From Mucilaginibacter roseus (GTDB taxonomy: Bacteria > Bacteroidota > Bacteroidia > Sphingobacteriales > Sphingobacteriaceae), in assembly GCF_021215455.1 (NCBI RefSeq), contig NZ_JAJPWV010000001.1, positions 434,001 through 498,000 on the forward strand: a stretch of 64,000 nt of DNA, given 5' to 3'. Position 1 is the stretch's first letter, and each line of letters begins with the position of its first letter. Under the pieces are notes generated by a model, which saw only the letters and a program-made list of their open reading frames with translations, was not told the origin of the DNA and ran no database searches. The position numbers and the translations under genes are program-made. Positions 27,501 to 35,375 of this stretch are shown here, in pieces.

Positions 27501-28304
27501 TTAAAAACCTCGGTAGGTTTTCGGAAGCGTACCGGTGGTATTCAGAAAAGTGCGGGTAAAATGTGCCTGGTCATAAAAACCACACATATAAGCGACCTCT
27601 GTCAAAGAATATTTCTTATTTCTGATCAGGGTAAATGAACGTTCAATTTTAAGCTTGCGCAAATATTCCCCGAACGTACAGTGAAATGCAACGGTAAACA
27701 GCCGCGATAAAGTTACCGGATGAATACCCATTTGTGCGGCGAGATCAACAAGGGTGATGGGATCGTTCCATTGGTCGTTTAAAATACTATTGATCCTATT
27801 CATCCAATCTTTTCCGGGATGACGCGTTTCTTGCTTATGGCTTATCAATTCTACACAGGCTTGCTCAATTGCTAGAGGTGTACTGGCATCGTCTAGTTTA
27901 AACTCATTAAGAATTTTGATAAGGCCGCCTGTATTCAGCATCTCGTATGGATCGAACATCAGCCTTTCCTTAGGACTTTCCAATTGGTGGTGCTCAAAAA
28001 ATGATTGCTCAAGTTCAATATTGATGATCCTTGTTCCCGGCTTGTAGGCTACATTTCGATGCGGTATACCCGGATAATAATATAACCCTTTCCCTGGCAA
28101 TTGATGATCAGCAGAGCGTGGTCGCTCTTCAATACTTCCACCACTTAGTATATGAGAGAAATGAGGATTCTGATGAAAGTGCCATTCTGAGCACATCCCT
28201 GCCTCAAAAACAGTCTCGCTGACGATGATGCCACCGGATACAAGTTCTTTTGTCTTGTTTCCAACATACTGCCCTTTGGCTAATGATTTAGGCGACTTTT
28301 CCAT
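27501..28304 (-). CDS. AraC-family regulator with cupin sensor
   Basis: 267 aa from ATG at 28304 (a GTG one codon earlier is also possible). The N-terminal cupin holds SEWHFHQNPHFSHILSGG and GKGLYYYPGIPHRNV, a plausible metal or ligand site. The C-terminal DNA-binding domain has LVDLAAQMGIHPVTLSRLFTVAFHCTFGEYLRKLKI and VAYMCGFYDQAHFTRTFLNTTG. It is co-directional with the GNAT and DUF885 genes and 67 bp upstream of them. Confidence 0.9.
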   Translation of the reverse strand: MEKSPKSLAKGQYVGNKTKELVSGGIIVSETVFEAGMCSEWHFHQNPHFSHILSGGSIEERPRSADHQLPGKGLYYYPGIPHRNVAYKPGTRIINIELEQSFFEHHQLESPKERLMFDPYEMLNTGGLIKILNEFKLDDASTPLAIEQACVELISHKQETRHPGKDWMNRINSILNDQWNDPITLVDLAAQMGIHPVTLSRLFTVAFHCTFGEYLRKLKIERSFTLIRNKKYSLTEVAYMCGFYDQAHFTRTFLNTTGTLPKTYRGF

Positions 28305-28434
28305 CACTTAATATATGTAAATATAGCCAGAATCATGTTCATATCAGAGTCTTCAATGATTTTTGAGTACTGAGTTACACCATTCATCATAGAGCTTAAG
28401 CTTACCTGGATGGTTATCTTAGTGGGTTAAACTC

Positions 28435-28950
28435 TTAAACTAGCGTGTACGGCTTGCAGCTATTTAATAGTTCATCTAATGCTGTCAGAATTTCGGTTAA
28501 GTCTAGTATCTCATCACGGAAAACCAGTGTGTTGTTAAAAGAGTTATAACCTCTGTGCGTATGGGTAGGGATGTGACCAAAGAGGCCGCTGTTCAAGTAG
28601 GGGTTCATAGCCTGGTCAGTATATACACCTTGAGAATTGACCTGAAAGTATTCTTCGACACGTTCATCATAGTGCTCGAAATGGTTACGGAATGTTCGGT
28701 TGGAAAGTGGGTTATCCGGCTTGACCTGGAGCAGTTTTCTTAATTCTTCGCCACGGGTTTTATATCTCTGATTAGGCCAGAGGATCTTTGACACATTTCC
28801 GGCTGCAACAAGAATTGACTGGATGGAGCACCAGGTTTCAATATTGTCAAATACGTCGTGTGTTGCGTGTAACCGTTCAGCGGCCCGTTTGGCGATTTTT
28901 GTTTGTAGAACGATCTCTCCGATTGGGACCATTTGCTGAAGGCCATTCAT
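28435..28950 (-). CDS. Hypothetical helical protein with an R-x4-H motif (HEPN-like)
   Basis: 171 aa from ATG at 28950. An upstream ATG at 28989 would place the start inside a perfect inverted repeat and is less likely. The protein is helical. RNHFEHYDERVEEYF contains R-N-H-F-E-H, an R-x4-H pattern like the active site of HEPN RNases, but I cannot confirm membership from the motif alone. It has no co-directional partner within 100 bp. Confidence 0.6.
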   Translation of the reverse strand: MNGLQQMVPIGEIVLQTKIAKRAAERLHATHDVFDNIETWCSIQSILVAAGNVSKILWPNQRYKTRGEELRKLLQVKPDNPLSNRTFRNHFEHYDERVEEYFQVNSQGVYTDQAMNPYLNSGLFGHIPTHTHRGYNSFNNTLVFRDEILDLTEILTALDELLNSCKPYTLV

Positions 28951-28963
28951 ATAATTTGATTTT

Positions 28964-28989
28964 ATGGTTATAAGACCTAATATAACCAT
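28964..28989. promoter_or_regulatory. Perfect 9-bp inverted repeat upstream of the HEPN-like gene
   Basis: ATGGTTATA and its exact complement TATAACCAT are separated by 8 bp. It lies 13 bp upstream of the preferred start at 28950 and is a plausible operator for autoregulation or a promoter-overlapping binding site. Confidence 0.45.
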
Positions 28990-29448
28990 TTTTCATGGCG
29001 TTGCCTGCGGCCGGGCACTTTGCTATTTCTGCTGCGCAGAATGCCGCGCCGATCCCTAACGCGCGCGCTTAATTTTCATTAGAATTCAAAATAAGCGCTC
29101 AATTGGCGCGAGAGCATCGTTATTCAGGCAATAGCCCTGAATTATGCTGCACTCGCGAAACTGCTGCTAACGGCTTTTTAAGCTACCGCTATTCCCAAAA
29201 GAAGGAGAAAAAGGAAAACAAGTTGGGCACTGTTGCTGGTGACCGCTGATAGTTTACAAAAGACTACGGCATAAACGGCTGCCTCCCCAAAGGGGCCCCT
29301 CCAATTATTCCGTTTCCTTTTGTCCCGGTGTCGTGCCCGCTGCTTTGCTTTCTTTTTCTCCTTTTTCTTTTGGAAAAAGCTTTTACGGGAAAGGGGCGAA
29401 AGGGAAAGGCAAGTAACAAAATTTATTAACGCTTTAATTTTTAGCAAC
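28990..29448. other. Structured GC-rich non-coding block
   Basis: 459 bp without a credible gene, though frames are open on the minus strand. It has GC-rich runs (cgcgcgcgctt), purine/pyrimidine-biased stretches near 29200-29220 and 29340-29375, and the interrupted hairpin at 29107-29157. The composition differs from the AT-rich genes around it. The place, between cargo and small mobile-element genes, suits an origin of transfer, replication or a regulatory RNA. Confidence 0.5.
29107..29157. repeat. Long interrupted hairpin, candidate oriT or structured RNA
   Basis: Three nested complementary arms: CGCGAG with CTCGCG, AGCAT with ATGCT (GCA bulge), and ATTCAGG with CCTGAAT. The total span is 51 nt with a 7-nt loop. 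There is no T run after it on either strand, so it is unlike a simple terminator. Confidence 0.5.
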
Positions 29449-30045
29449 ATGAAAACCGCAGAAAAAAATGCAAAACCAGTGCAAACCGCAAACGCAGCAG
29501 CAAACAACAATGCACCACGTACCGAGAACCGCCCGAACATCCCCGGCAAAAACAAAGACGATGAAAAGCCCAATGATCAAAAACCTGCCGAGGCTGCGAA
29601 AGCCGAAGCTGCACCCGCTGCCGAAGCTAAGGCCGGTGGTACCCCTGCAATGGATAACCAACCCGCAAACGCTGCACCCGAACACAAAGAGCAGCAGGTA
29701 ATGCAGGGAGAACCCAAAGGGCAGGTAAAATATTTCCTGCCTGCACAGAATTTGGAGCAGACCCTAAAAACTGTGGGTAACCTGCACCGTTTGACCATTC
29801 AGCGTTTGGCGCTTATTAGCCGTATCAAAACGCTGGAAGATTTTGAAATTAAACTGGAAGAGGAAAACGACCAGTTAGAAAATAATCCTTATCAGGGCTG
29901 CAAACTGACTATTAAGGATGATAAAGGCCGTGAGTTTACCACCAATACGCCAAATCTTATCCGTATGGTTGCGCAATACATCTTTGATGCCTGCCACGAG
30001 AAACTGGCCGATATTGAGGCAAATATAGTGTTTCCAAAGGCTTAA
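29449..30045 (+). CDS. Hypothetical mobile-element protein with Ala-rich N-terminus
   Basis: 198 aa from ATG at 29449, after an A/T-rich leader; an earlier frame opening at 29320 reads through the GC-rich block and is rejected. Residues of about 1-85 are low complexity (Ala, Lys, Glu, Asn, Pro), and the rest is a helical domain (LEQTLKTVGNLHRLTIQRLALISRIKTLEDFEIKLEEENDQ) plus KLTIKDDKGREFTTNTPNLIRMVAQYIF. Similar proteins accompany DUF932 genes on Bacteroidota elements. Function unknown, perhaps nucleic-acid related. Confidence 0.75.
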   Translation: MKTAEKNAKPVQTANAAANNNAPRTENRPNIPGKNKDDEKPNDQKPAEAAKAEAAPAAEAKAGGTPAMDNQPANAAPEHKEQQVMQGEPKGQVKYFLPAQNLEQTLKTVGNLHRLTIQRLALISRIKTLEDFEIKLEEENDQLENNPYQGCKLTIKDDKGREFTTNTPNLIRMVAQYIFDACHEKLADIEANIVFPKA

Positions 30046-30051
30046 CGAATT

Positions 30052-30080
30052 AATGCCCCTGCTTGTGTGGGGGCATTTTT
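30052..30080 (+). terminator. Rho-independent terminator
   Basis: The 8-bp stem AATGCCCC / GGGGCATT is followed by TTT, 7 bp after the stop of the Ala-rich gene and directly before the next small gene. It may act as an attenuator within the cluster. Confidence 0.7.
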
Positions 30081-30081
30081 A

Positions 30082-30234
30082 ATGGTTTCACCAAAAACAG
30101 GAATTAAGATCTACGAGCAATTTATAGAACTGACCAACCAAATATTTTGGGATGGTTACGCCGAGCAAATGGCAAGCGAAAACCCCGCAAGGTTTCAGCA
30201 GGAATTGAACGAGTTTTTTAATACTTATCAATAG
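30082..30234 (+). CDS. Small hypothetical protein, 50 aa
   Basis: It runs from ATG at 30082 to TAG at 30232-30234. The product is helical with aromatic residues (YEQFIELTNQIFWDGYAEQMAS... FQQELNEFF). The codon use and the tight neighbours (terminator before, next ORF after 7 bp) suggest a real gene in the mobile-element cluster. Function unknown. Confidence 0.55.
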   Translation: MVSPKTGIKIYEQFIELTNQIFWDGYAEQMASENPARFQQELNEFFNTYQ

Positions 30235-30241
30235 CAAAGGG

Positions 30242-30418
30242 ATGGAAGACAGGATTTATTTACTGATTAAATGTACCGTCAAAACCAATTGCAAAAACAT
30301 TCACGATGCGATTGCCGAGTTTCAAAATGGTACGACCATCCAGTTAAGCAGCACCAAAAATGTACAGGTGCTGAAATCAGAGATTGTAAAAATGAATACG
30401 AGAACCAAAAAGAATTAA
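30242..30418 (+). CDS. Small hypothetical protein, 58 aa
   Basis: Starts at ATG 30242 and ends at TAA 30416-30418, 4 bp before the DUF932 gene. The product begins MEDRIYLLIKCTVKTNCKN and has a strand-helix-strand pattern of a small alpha/beta protein, with a basic tail (NTRTKKN). Close coupling to DUF932 supports expression. Function unknown. Confidence 0.6.
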   Translation: MEDRIYLLIKCTVKTNCKNIHDAIAEFQNGTTIQLSSTKNVQVLKSEIVKMNTRTKKN

Positions 30419-30422
30419 CATC

Positions 30423-31493
30423 ATGGCACATCAAATAAATTTCAACGGAAAAACAGGCAAGCACAGCTTTATGAGCGTTAAGGAAAAAGCCTGGCACAAC
30501 CTCGGGCAGGTCATTGACCATTACCCAACGAGCGCCGAGGCTATAGAATGTGCAGGGCTGGACTACATTGTAGAAAAGCGCCCTTTGTTTACCTATGATA
30601 CCGAAAACTATTTAAAGGATAGTGATGCCGATATTATCGTTCCTGAAATTGAAGTTCCGAATTATTTCGCAACTGTTCGCGCTGACAAAGAACAGGTTTT
30701 GGGAGTGGTTGGCAATGACTACGAAGTCATACAAAACCGTGATGCGTTCAGTTTTTTTGACGCTATCGTCGGCGGTGGCGATGGTATTCTGTACGAAACT
30801 TGCGGGGCATTGGGAAACGGTGAGCGCATATTTATTACGGCAAAGTTGCCGGGTTATATCCGTGTGGGTAATGACGACCTGATAGAAAAATACTTGTTCT
30901 TAACCACCTCGCATGATGGTTACGGCAGTATTACCGCAGCATTTACGCCGACCCGCATCGTTTGCAATAATACATTGCATGCAGCTTTAGGTAATATGAC
31001 CAACAGCGTTAAGATACGCCATACCCAAAGCGCACAGGAGCGTTTAAAACAGGCACATCAAGTAATGGGCATATCCAACATCATGAGCAACCAGTTAGAC
31101 GATATTTTCAACCGTTGGGCGCATGTACGCATTAGCGATGAACAAATATTGAAGTTGGTGCAACAGGCCATGGCACCGAGCAAAGAAGTGTTGCAAAAGG
31201 TGTTGGATGGTGAGAACATGGACGAGTTTTCTAGCCAGTTCCTAAACACGGTGGAGAAAGTTTGCGAATACGCGTTCAGCCATCATTCGCAGCAGACCGA
31301 CACCACACGGGGAACGCTGTTTGGTGCTTACAACGCTATCAGTGGCTATATGCAAAATGTTAAATCCTACAAAAGTGAAGAGGCCAAACTAAAATCCATT
31401 CTGTTTGGCAATGGCTTTAACAAAACGCAAACCGCATTTCAGCTTTGCAAAGAGTTTGACCGAACAGGCGAAACACTCATGCAACTCAATTAA
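30423..31493 (+). CDS. DUF932 family protein
   Basis: 356 aa. DUF932 features: W-H-N-L near residue 25, VVGNDYEVIQNRDAFSFFDAIVGGG, YETCGALGNGERIFITAKLPG, LFLTTSHDGYGSITAAFTPTRIVCNNTLHAAL. DUF932 proteins occur on plasmids, phages and integrative elements and resemble phage-recombination-associated proteins. The biochemical role is not settled. It is the largest gene of this housekeeping cluster. Confidence 0.9.
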   Translation: MAHQINFNGKTGKHSFMSVKEKAWHNLGQVIDHYPTSAEAIECAGLDYIVEKRPLFTYDTENYLKDSDADIIVPEIEVPNYFATVRADKEQVLGVVGNDYEVIQNRDAFSFFDAIVGGGDGILYETCGALGNGERIFITAKLPGYIRVGNDDLIEKYLFLTTSHDGYGSITAAFTPTRIVCNNTLHAALGNMTNSVKIRHTQSAQERLKQAHQVMGISNIMSNQLDDIFNRWAHVRISDEQILKLVQQAMAPSKEVLQKVLDGENMDEFSSQFLNTVEKVCEYAFSHHSQQTDTTRGTLFGAYNAISGYMQNVKSYKSEEAKLKSILFGNGFNKTQTAFQLCKEFDRTGETLMQLN

Positions 31494-31495
31494 TC

Positions 31496-31515
31496 AAAGG
31501 GGCGCAAGCCCCTTT
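31496..31515 (+). terminator. Short strong hairpin after DUF932
   Basis: The 8-bp stem AAAGGGGC / GCCCCTTT with a GCAA tetraloop starts 3 bp after the DUF932 stop and lies 13 bp before the next ATG. The T run is short, so it could be a terminator or an mRNA-stabilising hairpin. Confidence 0.6.
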
Positions 31516-31528
31516 AAATTTCTACACG

Positions 31529-31852
31529 ATGGAAACGGAAACCACCACCGCAAAATTAACCATCGGCTACGAGTTTGATTTTTGGCTAACCATACGAAAG
31601 CGGAACGGTAAGCTTTTTAACAATCACCACATTATCGGTTTAGGCTTAGATTTTAACCTGGCTTTGTGGGATGTTTACCACACACTTAAAAAACGCAAAT
31701 CGCGGATTGAAGCCATCAATAAAGCAAGGCCTTTACGCATTGCTTTTGCTTTTGGCGCAGACCACCAGCCAGTAAAAACCAGCCTTGCCGAACATCCGCC
31801 TTTGATGCCGGAGAACCTAGAAACTGAATTATTAAAACTACCAAAGCTTTAA
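31529..31852 (+). CDS. Hypothetical mobile-element protein
   Basis: 107 aa. LTIGYEFDFWLTIRKRNGKLFNNHHIIGLGLDFNLALWDVYHTLKKRKSRIEAI suggests a compact alpha/beta protein with a basic helix. No family recognised. It belongs to the DUF932 cluster and is 4 bp before the broken membrane gene. Confidence 0.65.
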   Translation: METETTTAKLTIGYEFDFWLTIRKRNGKLFNNHHIIGLGLDFNLALWDVYHTLKKRKSRIEAINKARPLRIAFAFGADHQPVKTSLAEHPPLMPENLETELLKLPKL

Positions 31853-31856
31853 GATC

Positions 31857-32095
31857 ATGCCCGCGTTAATTGCATATACCACCCGAATGAACATTTACGC
31901 CGTGCTGCTTTTACTGGCAGGCTTGATTATTCTTTACCTCATAGGCAGGCGCAGGTTTTACCGCCGTAATGTTGCAGGTTTGCAGCACTTAAACATTATC
32001 ATTCTGCCATAGGCACCACCATTATAGAAAGGCTTGGCCAATGGTTGGGCAGAGTATTAGTGGTAGCTGCCATTTTATTATACCTGCTAAAGTGA
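31857..32095 (+). pseudogene. Small membrane protein with a one-base frameshift
   Basis: The frame from ATG 31857 gives a membrane helix and arginine-rich stretch (MNIYAVLLLLAGLIILYLIGRRRFYRRNVAGLQH), then stops at 32012 after the missing base near 31987-31992 (cacttaaac). One extra T restores an open frame continuing KHYHSAIGTTIIERLGQWLGRVLVVAAILLYLLK to TGA at 32093-32095, a second helix. The result is a two-helix protein of about 79 aa. The second frame's coding character argues for a frameshift rather than chance. Confidence 0.7.
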
Positions 32096-32115
32096 TTGAT
32101 TGAAATTGGCCGGCG

Positions 32116-32133
32116 GCTTCGCATACGCGAAGC
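32116..32133. repeat. Short inverted repeat
   Basis: The 7-bp stem GCTTCGC / GCGAAGC with an ATAC loop lies just after the broken membrane gene and before the long hairpin. Confidence 0.5.
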
Positions 32134-32138
32134 CCTTA

Positions 32139-32186
32139 CGCCCCCTGTTTACATGCTGATTATTTTAGCGGTGTAAACAGGGGGCG
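32139..32186 (+). terminator. 15-bp perfect hairpin terminator
   Basis: CGCCCCCTGTTTACA (32139-32153) is exactly complementary to 32172-32186, with an 18-nt loop and CTATTTTT after it. It closes the DUF932 cluster. Immediately to its right the sequence becomes markedly AT-rich. Confidence 0.75.
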
Positions 32187-32213
32187 CTATTTTTAATCCG
32201 AATCTAAACTCGT

Positions 32214-32279
32214 ATGTTAAAAAGACCTATACAAGTACAAGTTCATGATAACCTTTTAGAAGTATATGTTCTTCTGTAA
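32214..32279 (+). other. Possible remnant ORF, 21 codons
   Basis: ATG 32214 to TAA 32277-32279 encodes MLKRPIQVQVHDNLLEVYVLL. It is short and lies at the junction between the housekeeping cluster and the defence operon. It may be the start of a gene cut by insertion of the defence genes. Confidence 0.25.
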
Positions 32280-32310
32280 TCCTGAGGTGAAAACTTATTT
32301 AATTATTTTT

Positions 32311-32318
32311 TAACTTTG
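32311..32318 (+). promoter_or_regulatory. -7 box (TAACTTTG) of the defence operon
   Basis: A perfect TAnnTTTG match lies 21 bp upstream of the ATG at 32340. It overlaps the TTG codon at 32316, so that TTG cannot be the start. A -33 element is not obvious. Confidence 0.5.
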
Positions 32319-32339
32319 AAAGATAACCTTTTACTTATA

Positions 32340-32792
32340 ATGCCTACTATCACAAATAATTACATATTTAAATATAAAGAGCAACTAAATAAACTTTCTT
32401 GCAACTGCCCTGATTTAAAATTATTCAAACCGGTTAATCGTATTTCTTATAGATTCTCAAAAGCTGATTTAGCTCATCAGAATAATCACGTTCCCCCTAT
32501 TTTGATACGTAATGCTCCGAATAATGCTTCTTGTCAGATTATTTGCAGCAACTATGCTCTATCTTTCTTTTCGACCGTTGAACAAGCCGAACAACGATTT
32601 CTATCTATTTTAGCTAAAGTTCCAATGTTTAAAAACTCGGTTGGCGAGTTTATAACGGAATGCAGAATCGTAGAATCAGATGGTGTAGCATGTCAGCCGG
32701 GAAGAGACGGTCATTTTGAATTGCACGAATTTGAAAACACGAGTTTCGCAAACAGATATACAATCGTAAAACAAATACCTATTAATATTTAA
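32340..32792 (+). CDS. Defence-operon protein of unknown function, first gene
   Basis: 150 aa from ATG 32340. A TTG at 32316 in the same frame falls in the promoter box and is rejected. There is no signal peptide or membrane helix. A Cys pair occurs early (NKLSCNCPDLKLF) and the C-terminal part reads VACQPGRDGHFELHEFENTSF. No family recognised. It lies 4 bp upstream of the next gene and shares its strand and AT-rich composition, so it is taken as part of the HerA-NurA-DUF4338 operon, possibly as a small regulator or adaptor. Confidence 0.6.
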   Translation: MPTITNNYIFKYKEQLNKLSCNCPDLKLFKPVNRISYRFSKADLAHQNNHVPPILIRNAPNNASCQIICSNYALSFFSTVEQAEQRFLSILAKVPMFKNSVGEFITECRIVESDGVACQPGRDGHFELHEFENTSFANRYTIVKQIPINI

Positions 32793-32796
32793 GGCT

Positions 32797-34092
32797 ATGA
32801 TCAATATAGAAGGTATAGAAATAGATAAACCGCCATTCCAGTTAGAATGGATAGGCGACTTATTGTTTTTTGATTGGTCATTGATAGGTGTTTATAAGAA
32901 TTCAGATGGCAGTCCATTTATCAAAGCCTGGTTAGACAATGATGAGATTTTAAATCGCTATGTGATCTTTGAAGTAAAGTTAGATTTACTAGAAAAATAC
33001 ATTTTTGGCAAATTACCTTATAGTGTTTTGATCTCTAATCCAGTTAAGGATCTGATGTTCTGCGTCGAGTTTGACAGCATTGACAATATCCATTCTTGCA
33101 AAATCATTGCGGTTAATAACTTTCCAAAGTCTTATTTACCTGAAAATGATGTTTGCTTTGACGAACATGAAGCCTCTGAGTTAAATCGTATTATTGACTC
33201 GTTCAAACTAAAGAACATCGTGTTATTTAATAAAGATTACGCATTCGACATTCTTCAGGAATCCAAGAACACAGGCACAGAATTAATAAATTTACATCTA
33301 GCGTCCAAGAACAACAAAGTTGGTTATGGCAAAATCCAAAGCCAGGTATTGGGCCAAGCACTTGTAAACTATCATAAGATTGCAGAAGCTACTGTAGTTA
33401 ATTTATTTGACCGCAGTAATAAAACGGTGGCACCGACTACTGCGAAATCTCGTTGGCAAAAAGGGGAACTTGAAAAAGTAAAGCAGTTAGCTGTAACCGA
33501 ATACTTGTATGACAAAGCAGCATCATTTAGTGTTTTCTTAAAACCTTTGAAACCAGTTATTTACGACAACACTGGCAAAACCACTTCTGAAACTATTACA
33601 GAGACTATTTTTAATTTATTTGAAGCAGGTACTGATTTATCTAAATTAAATGACTCCATGTACTCTCAGTCAATGTTAACTGCATTTTCTGGTTTCTTGA
33701 AGTCAATAAAAGAAAACGATGTAAGTATCACTGTTCAGTATGCAAACCCTTTTAAAGGTAATGCGCGTAAGAAGCGTTTTGACTCATATCATGCGGAGAT
33801 AATAATGAAAAACTTATCTGCGTTGGATATTTCTGCACCTATTAAAAGTCGTTATAAAGGTACATTTACCGCGTTAGATAGGATACGTTACACGTTTGAT
33901 TTCTTGACGGAAGACAATAAAAAAATTCAAGGAAAATTTGACAAACAAATCATTGAATCAGTACCACGACTCAATCTGCAAAAAGATTATCTCGTCACAA
34001 TAGAGACTGTCCTTGAAATGAAATCTGGTAGAAAAGATCCTATTGAAAGACATACAATAATTTCCTGCGTTCAAATCAAAGAAGATCGATGA
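32797..34092 (+). CDS. Defence-operon protein of unknown function (DUF6575-like N-terminus)
   Basis: 431 aa, soluble. The N-terminal ~130 residues (FQLEWIGDLLFFDWSLIGVYKNSDGSPFIKAWLDNDE... VKDLMFCVEFD) look like the DUF6575 domain, judged from pattern memory only. The middle is helical (NYHKIAEATVVNLFDR, LAVTEYLYDKAASFSVFLKPL), and the C-terminal ~130 residues are beta-rich with basic patches (KGNARKKRFDSYHAEIIMKN). It overlaps the NurA-like gene by 4 bp (ATGA), so translation is coupled. It could be the sensor or specificity subunit of the complex, which is inference. Confidence 0.65.
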   Translation: MINIEGIEIDKPPFQLEWIGDLLFFDWSLIGVYKNSDGSPFIKAWLDNDEILNRYVIFEVKLDLLEKYIFGKLPYSVLISNPVKDLMFCVEFDSIDNIHSCKIIAVNNFPKSYLPENDVCFDEHEASELNRIIDSFKLKNIVLFNKDYAFDILQESKNTGTELINLHLASKNNKVGYGKIQSQVLGQALVNYHKIAEATVVNLFDRSNKTVAPTTAKSRWQKGELEKVKQLAVTEYLYDKAASFSVFLKPLKPVIYDNTGKTTSETITETIFNLFEAGTDLSKLNDSMYSQSMLTAFSGFLKSIKENDVSITVQYANPFKGNARKKRFDSYHAEIIMKNLSALDISAPIKSRYKGTFTALDRIRYTFDFLTEDNKKIQGKFDKQIIESVPRLNLQKDYLVTIETVLEMKSGRKDPIERHTIISCVQIKEDR

Positions 34093-35375
34093 GTCAAACT
34101 GAAATCACAGATCAAGTTATTAAAGTAATTGCTCAGGAAATTGATAGCAGAAATAATCGACCTGCTAAGCTTTCAATTGTTTCTGTTGATGATGCCTCGG
34201 AAAGTCCTCATTATTTCGAAATTGTAGCTTTTGACCAAATAGACAAAGGCAAAAACATCTTTTTCGCTATTGATGGAAGCCACAGCAGTCAGGAGTTTTA
34301 TAATGGGCTATCCATAGGGGTATACGCGGCTGGATATATTGGTTATTATGGAGGTAAACAACTGCAGCTCAACCCAGAAAATGATTCTATTTCGTTAGGG
34401 AAAAGTTATTATCCAAAAAATATTTTAATCACGAACGAACAGCATGCTCATGCTGTTTACGATGAGATGCTGGCGCTTTCACCAGTTAAAAGCTTTATGG
34501 ATTTCCTCGGGGTATCTCCAGATGAAATATTCAGTTTTGACAGGGAAATAATAGTCTCATCGCTTTCCAAATTACTCAGTTTTTGTCAGGAGGTACTCGA
34601 GTGGTCATTAGTATACGAAATCGCCAATCTAAGCATCGTCACGCCCGGCGATATTATTTTGAGGGATAGTCCGTTGAGATCCAATAATCTTAAACAAACT
34701 TACTTGGTCAAACTTGCGGCGTTCCTTACAGCAAAAGGAATTCATTTAGTTGCTGTAACCAAAAACTCCCCTGTTAAATTGGAACTAGCTTCCACTTTCA
34801 AAAAGATAGACAATTATCTTCAAGACGTATATAAACATACTTATCCTTTTAGCAATGCTGAACCTCAATGGCAAAAATTGTGCTGCTGGTTTGAAATTGG
34901 CGATGATATTTTGTTATCTGCCTATCCTGAAGCCAAACAAAAAAAAGCTATCAAAGCCGGGGAAATCCCGACAGTGAATTTGACGAGCATGTATGCAAGG
35001 AAGACTTTAACAGGGGGCCGTGGAATGGGAATCTTCTTTGCTGCCAGACTTGATTACGTTGAAAAACTTCAAAATTACGATTGGGTTGTAGTAGACCTAA
35101 ATATTTTCGATGTTATCCCAGAGATAGAAAACGGAAAATCAGAACGAAATATCGGTTTAATAAATAAGATTTTTTATGAGCTAACGCGTTTAACCCAAGA
35201 ACATTACATTTTGGGTTATCCTTACCCGTTAGTAGAAGTTCATAGCTTTGTTACAATTAAAGATCAATTTAAAGGCGAATTGATGAACCGTGTTAAATAT
35301 GCATTATATCACGATCAAAGAATGGATCACGTAGATATAGAAAATTTATTTTTAGACCTAAACGACAGATTTTAA
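34089..35375 (+). CDS. NurA-like nuclease
   Basis: 428 aa. NurA-fold features: a first metal-binding Asp in FFAIDGSHSS (Asp 62), a second in IILRDSPLR (Asp 193), the KNS segment VAVTKNSPVK near 225, and YPYPLVEVHS at 377-386. NurA is a 5'-3' exonuclease/endonuclease that works as a dimer docked on the HerA hexamer. Here it directly precedes the HerA gene with no gap (stop 35375, start 35376). It is longer than archaeal NurA, with inserted segments around residues 95-180. Confidence 0.8.
   Translation: MSQTEITDQVIKVIAQEIDSRNNRPAKLSIVSVDDASESPHYFEIVAFDQIDKGKNIFFAIDGSHSSQEFYNGLSIGVYAAGYIGYYGGKQLQLNPENDSISLGKSYYPKNILITNEQHAHAVYDEMLALSPVKSFMDFLGVSPDEIFSFDREIIVSSLSKLLSFCQEVLEWSLVYEIANLSIVTPGDIILRDSPLRSNNLKQTYLVKLAAFLTAKGIHLVAVTKNSPVKLELASTFKKIDNYLQDVYKHTYPFSNAEPQWQKLCCWFEIGDDILLSAYPEAKQKKAIKAGEIPTVNLTSMYARKTLTGGRGMGIFFAARLDYVEKLQNYDWVVVDLNIFDVIPEIENGKSERNIGLINKIFYELTRLTQEHYILGYPYPLVEVHSFVTIKDQFKGELMNRVKYALYHDQRMDHVDIENLFLDLNDRF

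Noticed and set aside
29320..29448. N-terminal extension of the Ala-rich gene
   Set aside because: Its translation is Arg- and Phe-rich low complexity from the purine-biased block; the ATG at 29449 starts the recognisable protein.
29178..29573. Minus-strand 131-codon frame in the GC-rich block
   Set aside because: It overlaps the start of the well-supported Ala-rich gene on the other strand, has Lys/Phe-biased low-complexity composition, and resembles no family.
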